DNA from: Clostridiaceae bacterium Marseille-Q3526
GTDB taxonomy: Bacteria; Bacillota; Clostridia; Lachnospirales; Lachnospiraceae
Assembly: GCA_018223375.1 (NCBI GenBank)
Contig: JAGTTS010000001.1
Span: 124,001 to 188,000 of the forward strand
Length of the DNA: 64,000 bases
Reading direction: 5' to 3'
Under the pieces are notes generated by a model. The model made no database searches. It worked only from the letters and a program-made list of their open reading frames with translations, and had not been told where the DNA came from. The translations under genes were made by a program, and so were the position numbers. Shown here piece after piece: positions 35,201-42,992 of this stretch (positions within the stretch are counted from its first letter, which is position 1; every line of letters begins with the position of its first letter).

Positions 35201-35815
35201 CTACAGAGAATTGATAACATGGAACAAATCACTGGCCGCGCTGATCGTTGTATTCACCTCGATGCGTCTCAGCTGCTTACACTGTTCTCTCTGCAGATCC
35301 AGCTGTTCCCTCTGCATATTTTCCATAGTCCATCTGTGAAGCTGCTCATCCAGCATATTGTAAGCTTCTTTCATGGTTTCCGCCCGCTCGTTTGAGATAA
35401 CGTAAATCAGATAGTCCACTGCCATGGGAACCTCATAATCCTCCTGTCCCAGGAGCAGGCGCTCGCATTTTTCCTGGACAGGCAGGTATTTCTCCAGAAA
35501 CTGCCCATGCAGATCCATAATCTTTTTTTCCTGCTCCCCCTTCTGGCGCTCTTTAATTTCCAGGATCTTATCATGTCCCCCAAACCAGAGGGCAGCGGCA
35601 GCAATTAAGCCAAGCGGGCCTACCAGAAGCATGATCAACGCGCACAGAGCCGTATTCTTAATTTTATGACTGGGCTGCCAGCGTTCCACTGCCTTCTCGT
35701 AATTCCTGTAAAATCTCACCTGACGTAGATATTCCCGGCCAATTGGCTGGTAAATATCCATTTGCCTTCTGATATCCTGCAAATCTCTTAAATTCTCATT
35801 CATCGTGCTGTTCAC
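35201..35815 (-). CDS. membrane protein of unknown function with long cytoplasmic helix
   Basis: A 204-residue protein. An N-terminal helical region (NENLRDLQDIRRQMDIYQPI) precedes a hydrophobic hairpin at about 54-75 (TALCALIMLLVGPLGLIAAA). A charged helical tail follows (HDKILEIKERQKGEQEKKIM, later EQLHRWTMENMQREQLDLQR), likely coiled coil, ending near a hydrophobic stretch. The start is GTG 7 nt after AGGAGA. It lies 35 nt downstream of the secreted protein gene and 26 nt upstream of the 108-residue gene, so it is in the same operon. No known family is recognised. Confidence 0.65.
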   Translation of the reverse strand: MNSTMNENLRDLQDIRRQMDIYQPIGREYLRQVRFYRNYEKAVERWQPSHKIKNTALCALIMLLVGPLGLIAAAALWFGGHDKILEIKERQKGEQEKKIMDLHGQFLEKYLPVQEKCERLLLGQEDYEVPMAVDYLIYVISNERAETMKEAYNMLDEQLHRWTMENMQREQLDLQREQCKQLRRIEVNTTISAASDLFHVINSL

Positions 35816-35850
35816 GGCTCTATCTCCTATTCCAATCGCGTATCTTGTCC

Positions 35851-36624
35851 TTACCCGGCATAATTTATAAAGGAATCATACAGCTTCTCGATGGTAGTTC
35901 CGTTAAATACAGGCGTCATTTTATAAACCGAATCATTTAAATAGCTGTCCAGGGATAAGGTAAACTGCTCAAATCCAGGCGCAGAGATAACGGAAATATT
36001 TTTAGGAATTTTTACATCCACGTTCTCCTTTACCTTTCTAAGCACAGGGGTTTCTGAACCGTCTCCACAGCACCATACCTCTTCTCCATCATAAACGAAG
36101 GTCTCCGTGCCATAGGATACCTCCATATACGCGTCTCCATATGCACTTAATGAAACTGATTTGACCTTTCCGTAATCACCGACTGCCTCAATCCAGAACT
36201 TATCGCCTTTGCTGTAATTCCAAAAATCGATGCCAGTTCCAAAGCTGCTGTCATAAAGAGTCACCTTTGCCTGGTAATAATCTCCCTGATCCTGAAATCT
36301 GTCTACGCTCATATAGCAGGTTCCATAAATATCCGCCTGGTTCAGGGGATTCGCAGTATCATCCTTTGAAACCATCCTTCCGTCTGCTCCCACATAATAG
36401 CCGTCAATCAAGTGATTCATCTCCATGGTTCCCCATCTTTTGCAGTAATACCAGGTTCCGTCTGTATCCTGAACCCACTCATACTCTGCATACTGTCCGT
36501 CATCCTTTTTATACTTCCAATTATCGCCATCCTTTTCCCAGGTTCCTGCAAAAACGGCAGCCGGACTCATTAAGGCCAGGCTAAGCGCTGCCACTGCGAT
36601 TTTCTTTAAGCTTTTCTTTTTCAT
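35851..36624 (-). CDS. secreted protein with cell-wall-binding-like repeats
   Basis: A 257-residue protein with a signal peptide (KKKSLKKIAVAALSLALM then SPAAVFA, cleavage near residue 26). Residues 27-85 hold Trp/Tyr/Gly-rich units (GTWEKDGDNWKYKKDDGQYA, TDGTWYYCKRWGTME, IDGYYVGADGRMV) like choline-binding or clostridial wall-binding repeats, only two or three copies. The remaining 170 residues look beta-rich and are not recognised. Its ATG is 4 nt after the stop of the 61-residue gene, with AGAGGT for ribosome binding. Two membrane proteins follow in the operon. A wall-attached role controlled by the XRE gene is inferred. Confidence 0.72.
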   Translation of the reverse strand: MKKKSLKKIAVAALSLALMSPAAVFAGTWEKDGDNWKYKKDDGQYAEYEWVQDTDGTWYYCKRWGTMEMNHLIDGYYVGADGRMVSKDDTANPLNQADIYGTCYMSVDRFQDQGDYYQAKVTLYDSSFGTGIDFWNYSKGDKFWIEAVGDYGKVKSVSLSAYGDAYMEVSYGTETFVYDGEEVWCCGDGSETPVLRKVKENVDVKIPKNISVISAPGFEQFTLSLDSYLNDSVYKMTPVFNGTTIEKLYDSFINYAG

Positions 36625-36628
36625 TTCT

Positions 36629-36814
36629 CTACCTCTTTTCTTTCAAACAAATTTCTTCTGCTGCCTTTGATCTGTGTGTTTTTTGCATATTTTGTCCGGA
36701 TAAAAAGAAATTGATCGTATTCAGCACATAAAACTGATTATGTACATTTAAGCGGCCTGCAAGCGCACCTATCTCAGATGCGTTTTTTACTTTGGTGTTT
36801 CCCGATCTATCCAT
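36629..36814 (-). CDS. 61-residue protein, first gene of the unknown operon
   Basis: A short frame, MDRSGNTKVKNASEIGALAG then RLNVHNQFYVLNTINFFLSG, with a clear AGGGGG site 7 nt upstream and a consensus-like promoter (36877-36905). Its stop is 4 nt before the secreted protein gene. It has no signal peptide; the middle is moderately hydrophobic, and the C-terminus is charged (KTHRSKAAEEICLKEKR). The ribosome site, promoter and tight spacing argue that it is translated. Function unknown; a leader peptide or small regulatory partner of the operon is possible. Confidence 0.55.
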   Translation of the reverse strand: MDRSGNTKVKNASEIGALAGRLNVHNQFYVLNTINFFLSGQNMQKTHRSKAAEEICLKEKR

Positions 36815-36876
36815 AAAATACCCCCTTTTTTGTCATTATAATTGCAAAAAACATCAAAAATAGTTTGTTTAAGTGC

Positions 36877-36905
36877 ATTCTATCATTTTTAAATGTTTGC
36901 GTCAA
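36877..36905 (-). promoter_or_regulatory. promoter of the unknown operon
   Basis: On the minus strand TTGACG (36900-36905) and TAGAAT (36877-36882) are 17 bp apart. The -35 box lies within the inverted repeat half-site shared with the opposite promoter. Confidence 0.65.
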
Positions 36906-36958
36906 TGCTTCTTATTTATCAAAATGTTTGTACCATGTCATTTTGCATTGACACAAAC
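36895..36958. promoter_or_regulatory. inverted-repeat operator between divergent promoters
   Basis: GTTTGCGTCAATGC (36895-36908) and GCATTGACACAAAC (36945-36958) match as inverted repeats at 13 of 14 positions, 36 bp apart. Each half-site contains the -35 box of one divergent promoter. The likely binder is the XRE protein encoded at 36996, which would then control both itself and the operon. Confidence 0.65.
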
Positions 36959-36976
36959 TTTTCACTTTGATACTAT
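36948..36976 (+). promoter_or_regulatory. promoter of the XRE regulator
   Basis: TTGACA (36948-36953), a 17-bp spacer and TACTAT (36971-36976), 19 nt before the GTG start, giving a very short leader with GGAGG. Confidence 0.7.
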
Positions 36977-36995
36977 AAGGCTATGGAGGTAGATT

Positions 36996-37355
36996 GTGTT
37001 GAAATTTGCAGATAAATTAAAATTAATCCGAAAGGCAAACAATATGACGCAGGCAGCTTTTGCCTCTTCCATCGGTATCTCCAGAGGAAATCTGGCAAAT
37101 CTGGAGTGTGAGAATGTAAAGCCTACGCCCATGTTTATCAATTGCCTGTCTCTTATGTACCATGTTGACAAAAACTGGCTCTTGGATGATTCCAACGATG
37201 ATTTAAGCGCCCTGAACGGCACTACCAATATCCTCTCTCTGATTATGGATAAATATGAATTATTGGATGACAAGCATAAAAAATTTGTAGAAAATCAGAT
37301 TAATGAACTGCTGAAATTACAAAATATGGATAGTGAAAAGGATGTGCTGAAATAA
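36996..37355 (+). CDS. XRE-family transcriptional regulator
   Basis: A 119-residue protein. Residues about 5-62 form a lambda-repressor-like helix-turn-helix (KLIRKANNMTQAAFASSIGI then SRGNLANLECENVKPTPMFI), followed by a linker and a helical C-terminal dimerisation tail (DDKHKKFVENQINELLKLQN). The start is GTG, 6 nt after GGAGG at 36985-36989; a TTG is the next codon. It is transcribed divergently from the unknown operon and has its own -35 box within the shared inverted repeat. It is most likely an autorepressor and operon regulator. Confidence 0.9.
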   Translation: MLKFADKLKLIRKANNMTQAAFASSIGISRGNLANLECENVKPTPMFINCLSLMYHVDKNWLLDDSNDDLSALNGTTNILSLIMDKYELLDDKHKKFVENQINELLKLQNMDSEKDVLK

Positions 37356-37358
37356 AAA

Positions 37359-37378
37359 GAAGCTCCCAGGGGAGCTTC
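37359..37378. terminator. terminator between the XRE gene and bioY
   Basis: GAAGCTCC and GGAGCTTC form an 8-bp stem around CAGG. On the minus strand it is followed by TTTTTATTTC, so it ends bioY transcription; on the plus strand the T run is weaker. Confidence 0.75.
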
Positions 37379-37383
37379 TCTTC

Positions 37384-37977
37384 TTACCTCATAAAACTCA
37401 TGGCTGGCCCCAGCCTTTTTGCAGCCATGCTGGCCAGAAAGCACAGGAACAAATCTCCTGCTGCTGTCAGCAGAAAACAGTTTACAAATACTACCCCTGC
37501 AGAAACCGGCATGTGAATCACATAATTGCTGAGAAAATAAAAATAAAACATACCGCACAGATACATGACAGCAAAACCGCAGAGAGACGCTGCAAACAGC
37601 CGCCTCATCTTAAATCCTCTGTCCTTAAAGCGGGAGTAGACGGTTCCCGTCACCCAGGCAGCCGCTGCAAATCCCAGAAGGAACCCAAAGGTGGGACGCA
37701 GCAGATAAGCAGGGCCTCCCCCTGCTGCGAATACCGGCACTCCCGCCAGTCCTACCGCTAAATATGTCAGAACGCAGAAAAACGCCTGCTTTCCTCCCAG
37801 CAGAAGCCCTGCCAGCAGAACGAAAAAAAACTGCAGGGTAAAGTTCATGGGGAAGGGCTGTACTGGAATGCTGATTTTTATAAACGCACCCACTGCGATC
37901 AGGGCGGTGAACAGGCCGTTCACCGCAATTTCATAGATACCTGGTTTTATGGCAGCCTCTCTCTGTTTTTTTATCAT
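37384..37977 (-). CDS. bioY: biotin transporter S component
   Basis: A 197-residue membrane protein with six hydrophobic segments and the BioY hallmark FIKISIPVQPFPMNFTLQFF and a GGGPAYLLRPTFGFLLGF segment. BioY binds biotin as the substrate-specific subunit of an ECF transporter; no energising EcfA/EcfT genes are adjacent, so it probably shares a general module or works alone. A frame opens seven codons earlier, but AAAGGAG lies 5 nt before the ATG at 37977. No BirA-type operator is visible in the 39 nt upstream. Confidence 0.93.
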   Translation of the reverse strand: MIKKQREAAIKPGIYEIAVNGLFTALIAVGAFIKISIPVQPFPMNFTLQFFFVLLAGLLLGGKQAFFCVLTYLAVGLAGVPVFAAGGGPAYLLRPTFGFLLGFAAAAWVTGTVYSRFKDRGFKMRRLFAASLCGFAVMYLCGMFYFYFLSNYVIHMPVSAGVVFVNCFLLTAAGDLFLCFLASMAAKRLGPAMSFMR

Positions 37978-38016
37978 AGGTACTCCTTTCTGCCGCATGC
38001 AGCCCTGAAAAAATGC

Positions 38017-38472
38017 TTAACTGGAAGTAAGGTGAAAATCTGCTTTCTCCTTGGACTGGATATCAATAGAAATCCTGCAGCTGGACATTTTTTCATAGTT
38101 GACATCAAGCGTGTAGTCCACTGCCACTGCAATCCGATCCGGTTTTTCTTCTATTTCAATTGTATTCGTGCTTACTCCTACCATCATCTGGCCGAAAGGC
38201 GTAGCGTAGCAGCTGACATTCGTCTTATTTTCCTCAAATACCATGTGGGCCTTGGCTGGTCCGTTTTTAATTACATCTACCGTTCCGTCTCCAATTCTGA
38301 TTGTACTGCGGATAGCCTTGTCGTATCCCTCCACCAGTTCGTCATAAATGACATAATGCTTATTGTTTTTATAGTAGTAGGTTCCGGCTGTGATTACCTC
38401 CACATTGCCGTTCTCCCCGTCTGCCTCCGCTGTATGAATGCCCCGGACGCTGACCAGAACATCTTTCGTCAT
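38017..38472 (-). CDS. DUF1934 (YwiB-like) beta-barrel protein
   Basis: A 151-residue protein, MTKDVLVSVRGIHTAEADGE opening, with YYYKNNKHYVIYDELVEGYD and TVDVIKNGPAKAHMVFEENK segments matching the YwiB/DUF1934 family, a calycin-like fold of unknown role. No signal peptide is present. It is followed by bioY at 39 nt and preceded by murI at 91 nt on the same strand. The function is not known in any organism to my knowledge. Confidence 0.83.
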   Translation of the reverse strand: MTKDVLVSVRGIHTAEADGENGNVEVITAGTYYYKNNKHYVIYDELVEGYDKAIRSTIRIGDGTVDVIKNGPAKAHMVFEENKTNVSCYATPFGQMMVGVSTNTIEIEEKPDRIAVAVDYTLDVNYEKMSSCRISIDIQSKEKADFHLTSS

Positions 38473-38563
38473 AGCTGTGTCTCCTCTGTTTCTCTCTCAC
38501 TCATTTTTCTAATTTGTATCTGCTCTTGTTTTATGCTCTTCTATTCCTGCCCTGAGCCTGTCT

Positions 38564-39376
38564 TTAATACTCTTCAATGTTAATTTTTTTTGTTTCCTTA
38601 ACCTCTCCCGGCAGGATGGCTGTGGCGAAATCCTTAAAGCGCTCTGCCATGTCGCTGACGTAAAACTGATATTTCTCTCCTTCTCCTGTCTCGCTGCAGT
38701 CCAGGCCTTTTTCCTTTAACAGGCCGCGCAGCTCCATGGCCGTTTCGTAGGCAGGATTGATAAGGGTCACATCCTCTCCCATCAGCCTTCCAAGCGTGGA
38801 GCGGAGCAGAGGGTAATGAGTACAGCCCATCACCAAGGTGTCAATGTATTTCTCCTTCAGGGCGGCCAGATACCGCCCTGCTATCTCGTCTGTAACAGAG
38901 TCATGGAGAAGTCCCTCTTCCACCAGGGGGACAAACAAAGGGCACGGCTTTCCCGTCACCTCAATATCGGGATTCATCTGTTTCATCAGTTCCGTGTACA
39001 CGCCGCTTCTGATTGTAGCTTCTGTTCCAATAATTCCAATTTTTCCGTTTTTTGTCGCTTCCACAGCCGCCTTAGCCCCTGCATGGATCACGCCGATAAT
39101 CGGGATATCCAAGTCCTTCTCTACAGTCTCAAGAGCGCAGGCTGTAGCTGTGTTGCAGGCAATGACAATGGCCTTGACCTCTTTGGTCCGCAGAAATCGG
39201 ATAATCTGCCTGGAATATCGGATAACCGTATCCTGGGATTTCGTTCCATAGGGAACTCTCGCTGTGTCTCCGAAGTATACCAGCCGTTCCATAGGCATCT
39301 GACGCATAATTTCTCTGGCTACTGTAAGTCCTCCTACTCCAGAATCAAAGACTCCTATCGGCGCATTTCTATCCAT
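38564..39376 (-). CDS. murI: glutamate racemase
   Basis: A 270-residue enzyme from the ATG at 39376 (MDRNAPIGVFDSGVGGLTVA), which has GGAGG upstream; the frame opens 21 codons earlier without a ribosome site. The two catalytic cysteines are in IACNTATA and MGCTHYPLL. It makes D-glutamate for peptidoglycan. It lies 31 nt downstream of ddl, so D-Glu and D-Ala-D-Ala supply are encoded together, a sensible wall-precursor operon. Confidence 0.96.
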   Translation of the reverse strand: MDRNAPIGVFDSGVGGLTVAREIMRQMPMERLVYFGDTARVPYGTKSQDTVIRYSRQIIRFLRTKEVKAIVIACNTATACALETVEKDLDIPIIGVIHAGAKAAVEATKNGKIGIIGTEATIRSGVYTELMKQMNPDIEVTGKPCPLFVPLVEEGLLHDSVTDEIAGRYLAALKEKYIDTLVMGCTHYPLLRSTLGRLMGEDVTLINPAYETAMELRGLLKEKGLDCSETGEGEKYQFYVSDMAERFKDFATAILPGEVKETKKINIEEY

Positions 39377-39407
39377 CTCTTTCTCCTCCCTGAAGGGCTG
39401 CTGCCCT

Positions 39408-40469
39408 CTAGGCCTCATACCGGGCCAGGCCGTTTTCAATCAGGCGTGTAATCAATTCTGTCTTTTCAATGCCCTCTGCCTCAAACAGCATGGGATACAT
39501 ACTGATAGCAGTAAAGCCTGGAAGAGTATTGATCTCGTTAAATACTGCTTCGCCTTCTTCTGTCACAAAAAAATCTACTCTGGAAAGCCCATAGCCGTCC
39601 ACTGCCCGGAAAATCCGCTTTGCCGCCTCCCTGACTTTCTCGGCAGCCCCGCCTGGCAGAGGTGGATTAACCACTGTTCTGGATTCTTCATTATAATATT
39701 TTGCTTCAAAATCATAGAAATCTGCAGCGGCCAGAATCTCGCCTACACCGGAGGCAATGACCTCTCCATTTCCCCCGCCGAACACAGCGCACTCAATTTC
39801 ATGGCCCACAATCATCTCCTCTACCAGAATCTTTCGATCGTGTCTGGCTGCTTCTGTCAGGCCTTTCTCAAGCTCTTCCCTGCAGGAAGCCTTGGACACG
39901 CCTCTGGATGATCCGGCATTGGACGGCTTGATAAATACAGGATAGGAGAATTTTTCCTCCACCCGTTTTACTACCGTTTCCATGCAGGACAGCTCCCGGC
40001 GCATCACAGGTACATAGTCTGCCTGACGGACTCCCAGGTCATCTACAATGATTTTTGTATATAATTTATCCATGGAAACAGCAGACGCCAGAACACCGCA
40101 GCCCACATAGGGGAGCCGCGCCAGCTCGAAGAGACCCTGCACAGTTCCGTCCTCTCCATACAGTCCATGGAGCACCGGGAACACCACATCCACCTTTCTT
40201 TTCTCCACTCCTCCTTCTTTTAAAAGGAGCACGCACTGCTCTGTAGCATCTGGAGAAAGCACAGCCTGCACTGTTCCCTGCCGCCAGCTTTCATCCTGAA
40301 TCGCTGCTGCATCCTCTGTATAAAGCCATTTTCCCTCTTCTGTAATGCCGATAATCAGCACTTCATATCTGCTTCTGTCTATGTGGTTAATTACATTGAC
40401 GGCTGACATGCAGGACACAATGTGTTCTGAGGATTGGCCGCCGAATAGAACGAGCACCTTTGTCTTCAT
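39408..40469 (-). CDS. ddl: D-alanine--D-alanine ligase
   Basis: A 353-residue ATP-grasp ligase. GGQSSEHIVSCMSA is the N-terminal D-Ala site with the conserved Glu, FPVLHGLYGEDGTVQG the P-loop-like segment, KPSNAGSSRGV the ATP lysine region, and the metal site EINTLPGFTAISMYP is near the C-terminus. The omega-loop residue pattern (near KYYNEESRTVV) is the Tyr-containing D-Ala type rather than the D-Lac (VanA) type. It makes the D-Ala-D-Ala dipeptide for peptidoglycan. It is divergent from spoIIR. Confidence 0.95.
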   Translation of the reverse strand: MKTKVLVLFGGQSSEHIVSCMSAVNVINHIDRSRYEVLIIGITEEGKWLYTEDAAAIQDESWRQGTVQAVLSPDATEQCVLLLKEGGVEKRKVDVVFPVLHGLYGEDGTVQGLFELARLPYVGCGVLASAVSMDKLYTKIIVDDLGVRQADYVPVMRRELSCMETVVKRVEEKFSYPVFIKPSNAGSSRGVSKASCREELEKGLTEAARHDRKILVEEMIVGHEIECAVFGGGNGEVIASGVGEILAAADFYDFEAKYYNEESRTVVNPPLPGGAAEKVREAAKRIFRAVDGYGLSRVDFFVTEEGEAVFNEINTLPGFTAISMYPMLFEAEGIEKTELITRLIENGLARYEA

Positions 40470-40608
40470 CTATTTTTCCTCTTTTCTGATACTTTCTTAA
40501 TTGACAATTTTCAAAATATTTCTTCTGTGGAAACTGTTTAAATTATATCACGCCTGTCAATACTTAGAACATCAAAACAGCAGCTGCCAAACATTTTGGG
40601 AGGTAATC

Positions 40609-41379
40609 ATGAAATTTTTTTGTTCTTTAAAAGAAACCCATTCCCGCTGTTCTTTCAGAGGACAGCTTTTCCTCGCCCTGTCTGCATCCTGTCTGGCTCT
40701 GGCTGTCACCTGTTTCATCGCCTGGACCAGAGCAGAAGAAGAACAGGTGGCAGCGGCTCTGGCTCCTGAGGTGCTGCGCTTTCATGTGCTGGCTGACAGC
40801 AATTCTCCTGACGATCAGGCTCTAAAACTCCAGGTGCGGGATCTGCTTTTGAAAGAAATCCGCCAGGGAATCTCTGGCTGTTCTGGAAAAGCACAAATTC
40901 AGTCCTACATAACGGCCAACGAGACAAAGCTGGAACAAACTGCCAATGAATTGATAAAAGACCAGGGCTTTTCCTGTACTGCGGACATCCGCCTGGAAAA
41001 GGCATATTTTCCTACCCGCGTCTACGGAAACCTGACTTTTCCCTGCGGTATCTATGACTCTGTCCGGGTTGTCCTGGGAAGCGGCAGCGGCCATAACTGG
41101 TGGTGCGTCCTCTACCCTTCTCTGTGCTTTACCTCTGAGTCCTTCGCCGTCATGCCTCCCGAGTCAGAGACAGAACTGTCCGGTCTGTTGGACGAGGGCA
41201 TATTTGAAGAGCTTCACAGGGAGCGAAACCTGGTCTTTGGTGAATCTCTGGGACGGTCTCTTGCCAAATCCCAAGACAGCTCTCAGAATAAAAAAGCTTC
41301 CTCCAGCCAGGCGGAGAATCCAGAAAACCATGTAAAAATCGTTCCAGATTTCTACTTTTTAAGATGGATAAGAGACTAG
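40609..41379 (+). CDS. spoIIR: stage II sporulation protein R
   Basis: A 256-residue protein from ATG 40609 (GGGAGG 5 nt upstream). One N-terminal membrane segment (about 18-38) leads to an exported domain with VLRFHVLADSNSPDDQALKL and VRDLLL, the SpoIIR signature, and YPSLCF with flanking Cys residues. SpoIIR is made in the forespore under sigma-F and activates the SpoIIGA protease, which processes pro-sigma-E in the mother cell. Its presence shows that the host makes endospores. No clear sigma-A promoter is seen; a sigma-F promoter was not identifiable by eye. Copy C of the palindromic repeat follows. Confidence 0.92.
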   Translation: MKFFCSLKETHSRCSFRGQLFLALSASCLALAVTCFIAWTRAEEEQVAAALAPEVLRFHVLADSNSPDDQALKLQVRDLLLKEIRQGISGCSGKAQIQSYITANETKLEQTANELIKDQGFSCTADIRLEKAYFPTRVYGNLTFPCGIYDSVRVVLGSGSGHNWWCVLYPSLCFTSESFAVMPPESETELSGLLDEGIFEELHRERNLVFGESLGRSLAKSQDSSQNKKASSSQAENPENHVKIVPDFYFLRWIRD

Positions 41380-41380
41380 A

Positions 41381-41436
41381 AGAAAGGAAGATTTTCTTGT
41401 TCCACTGAAAACCACCAGAAATCTTCTCTGCAGAAT
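41381..41436 (+). repeat. palindromic intergenic element, copy C (degenerate)
   Basis: The loop TTGTTCCACTGAAAACCACC (41397-41416) matches the family consensus at most positions. The stem is only about 8-10 bp (GAAGATTTTC with AGAAATCTTC, one wobble and one mismatch). It sits directly after the spoIIR stop in sense orientation. Confidence 0.65.
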
Positions 41437-41570
41437 CTTTATCTTCTCACAAATGCAGGCGAAAACTCGCCTGATATTCAGACGCTTCACTCTATAGCAG
41501 AATACTTATGTGAGGTAAAGTAACAAAAAATTGAAATGATAACCAAACCGCTGCTGCGAAAATAAATTTC

Positions 41571-41599
41571 TTGACAACTGCAAAACAGATGGTTATACT
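41571..41599 (+). promoter_or_regulatory. riboflavin operon promoter
   Basis: TTGACA (41571-41576), a 17-bp spacer and TATACT (41594-41599) lie 20 nt before the FMN aptamer. Confidence 0.85.
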
Positions 41600-41619
41600 T
41601 ATTTTAAAAATTAAATAAA

Positions 41620-41727
41620 ATCTTCAGGGCAGGGTGCAATTCCCTACCGGTGGTAAAGCCCACGAGCCGTAAGGCATGATTCGGTGAAACTCCGAAGCCG
41701 ACCGTACAGTCTGGATGAAAGAAGATA
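41620..41727 (+). ncRNA. FMN riboswitch (RFN element)
   Basis: The conserved RFN blocks are all present: TCTTCAGGGCAGGGTG at the 5' side of P1, CCTACCGGTGGT, AAGCCCACGAGCC, GATTCGGTGAAACTCCGAAG, CCGACCGTACAGTCTGGATG and the closing GAAGA. P1 pairs TCTTC (41621-41625) with GAAGA (41721-41725). FMN binding should favour termination just downstream and shut off ribDEBAH. Confidence 0.97.
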
Positions 41728-41770
41728 ATGAATGCAGGGGGAAGTGTTTCTTTCTGTGTAGTATATATTT

Positions 41771-41806
41771 GCTCTGGTGTGTATTTACTCCAGAGCTTTA
41801 TTTTTA
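41771..41806 (+). terminator. riboswitch-controlled terminator 1
   Basis: GCTCTGG (41771-41777) pairs with CCAGAGC (41790-41796), followed by TTTATTTTT. It is 44 nt after the FMN aptamer and is the obvious expression platform. Confidence 0.8.
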
Positions 41807-41836
41807 CACAGTATTTTACTCTGCGTTGTTCTGTAT

Positions 41837-41868
41837 GCCTTGAACGGTTTTGTTCAAGGCATTTTTTA
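41837..41868 (+). terminator. second terminator-like hairpin before ribD
   Basis: GCCTTGAAC (41837-41845) pairs perfectly with GTTCAAGGC (41852-41860), followed by ATTTTTTATTT. It ends only a few nucleotides before the GAGGAGGTG ribosome site of ribD, so two intrinsic terminators stand in series in this leader. Confidence 0.8.
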
Positions 41869-41885
41869 TTTGAGGAGGTGATGAT

Positions 41886-42992
41886 ATGAATGACAGCGAT
41901 TATATGAAGGTTGCTTTGGAGCTTGCTGAAAAGGGATGTGGATTTACTTCACCGAACCCTATGGTTGGGGCTGTCATTGTAAAAAATGGGCGAATTATTG
42001 GGCAAGGCTGGCATGAAAAATATGGAGAAGCTCATGCAGAGCGCAAGGCTTTAGAAACCTGCACAGAAAATCCAAAAGGTGCAACTATGTATGTAACCTT
42101 AGAACCTTGCTGCCATTATGGAAAGCAGCCGCCTTGTGTCAATGCAATTATAGAATCTGGCATTGAGCGGGTTGTAACAGGTTCCAGTGACCCAAATCCT
42201 CTTGTCAGCGGTAAAGGCATACAAATTTTGCGGGAGCATGGAATTGCAGTGACAGAACATATTTTGCAGGAAGATTGTAACCAGCTAAATGAAGTATTTT
42301 TCCATTATATTCATACCAAGCGTCCTTTTGTCGTGATGAAATACGCTATGACAATGGACGGAAAAATCGCAGTACATACGGGATTATCAAAATGGGTGAC
42401 AGGAGAAACGGCACGCAGCCATGTGGCACAGGCACGCAGCAAATATACTGCAATCATGGTAGGCGTAGGAACTGTATTAGCAGATAATCCATTATTGACT
42501 TGCCGGATAGAGGGAGGAAAAAATCCAATTCGTATTATCTGTGATACCACTCTTTGCACACCGCTTACATCAAACGTGGTTTCCACAGCAAAACAGTTTC
42601 CTACCATACTTGCAACTTGTTGTCTGATAAAAGAACGTCACAGAATCTATGAAGAAAAAGGCTGCTATATTGTGACAGTTCAAAAAAATAATGGTCATGT
42701 AGATTTGGTACAGCTCATGGACTTGTTAGGGCAGAAACAGATTGACAGTATTTTGTTAGAGGGGGGAGGAACATTGAACTGGTCGGCCCTTTCCTGTGGT
42801 ATTGTTCAGAAAGTACAAGCTTATATTGCGCCGAAGCTGTTTGGCGGTAAAACATCAAAAACTCCCATTGAGGGAGAGGGTGTCAGCTCTCCTACCGAGG
42901 CATTTTGTTTAAAAAACAGCCGTTGTCTGCGTTTAGGCGATGATTTTCTAATTGAAAGCGAGGTGGAGCAAATTGTTCACCGGGATTGTTGA
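41886..42992 (+). CDS. ribD: bifunctional riboflavin deaminase/reductase
   Basis: A 368-residue enzyme. The N-terminal deaminase (1-145) has the zinc motif HAERKAL and EPCCHYGKQPPC; the C-terminal reductase (about 150-368) contains KYAMTMDGKIAVHTGLSKWV and LLEGGGTLNWSAL. It converts the pyrimidine produced from GTP to the ribitylamino intermediate. GAGGAGGTG lies just before the ATG. It overlaps ribE by 20 bp. Codons are more A/T-rich than in flanking genes, as in the whole rib operon. Confidence 0.97.
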   Translation: MNDSDYMKVALELAEKGCGFTSPNPMVGAVIVKNGRIIGQGWHEKYGEAHAERKALETCTENPKGATMYVTLEPCCHYGKQPPCVNAIIESGIERVVTGSSDPNPLVSGKGIQILREHGIAVTEHILQEDCNQLNEVFFHYIHTKRPFVVMKYAMTMDGKIAVHTGLSKWVTGETARSHVAQARSKYTAIMVGVGTVLADNPLLTCRIEGGKNPIRIICDTTLCTPLTSNVVSTAKQFPTILATCCLIKERHRIYEEKGCYIVTVQKNNGHVDLVQLMDLLGQKQIDSILLEGGGTLNWSALSCGIVQKVQAYIAPKLFGGKTSKTPIEGEGVSSPTEAFCLKNSRCLRLGDDFLIESEVEQIVHRDC

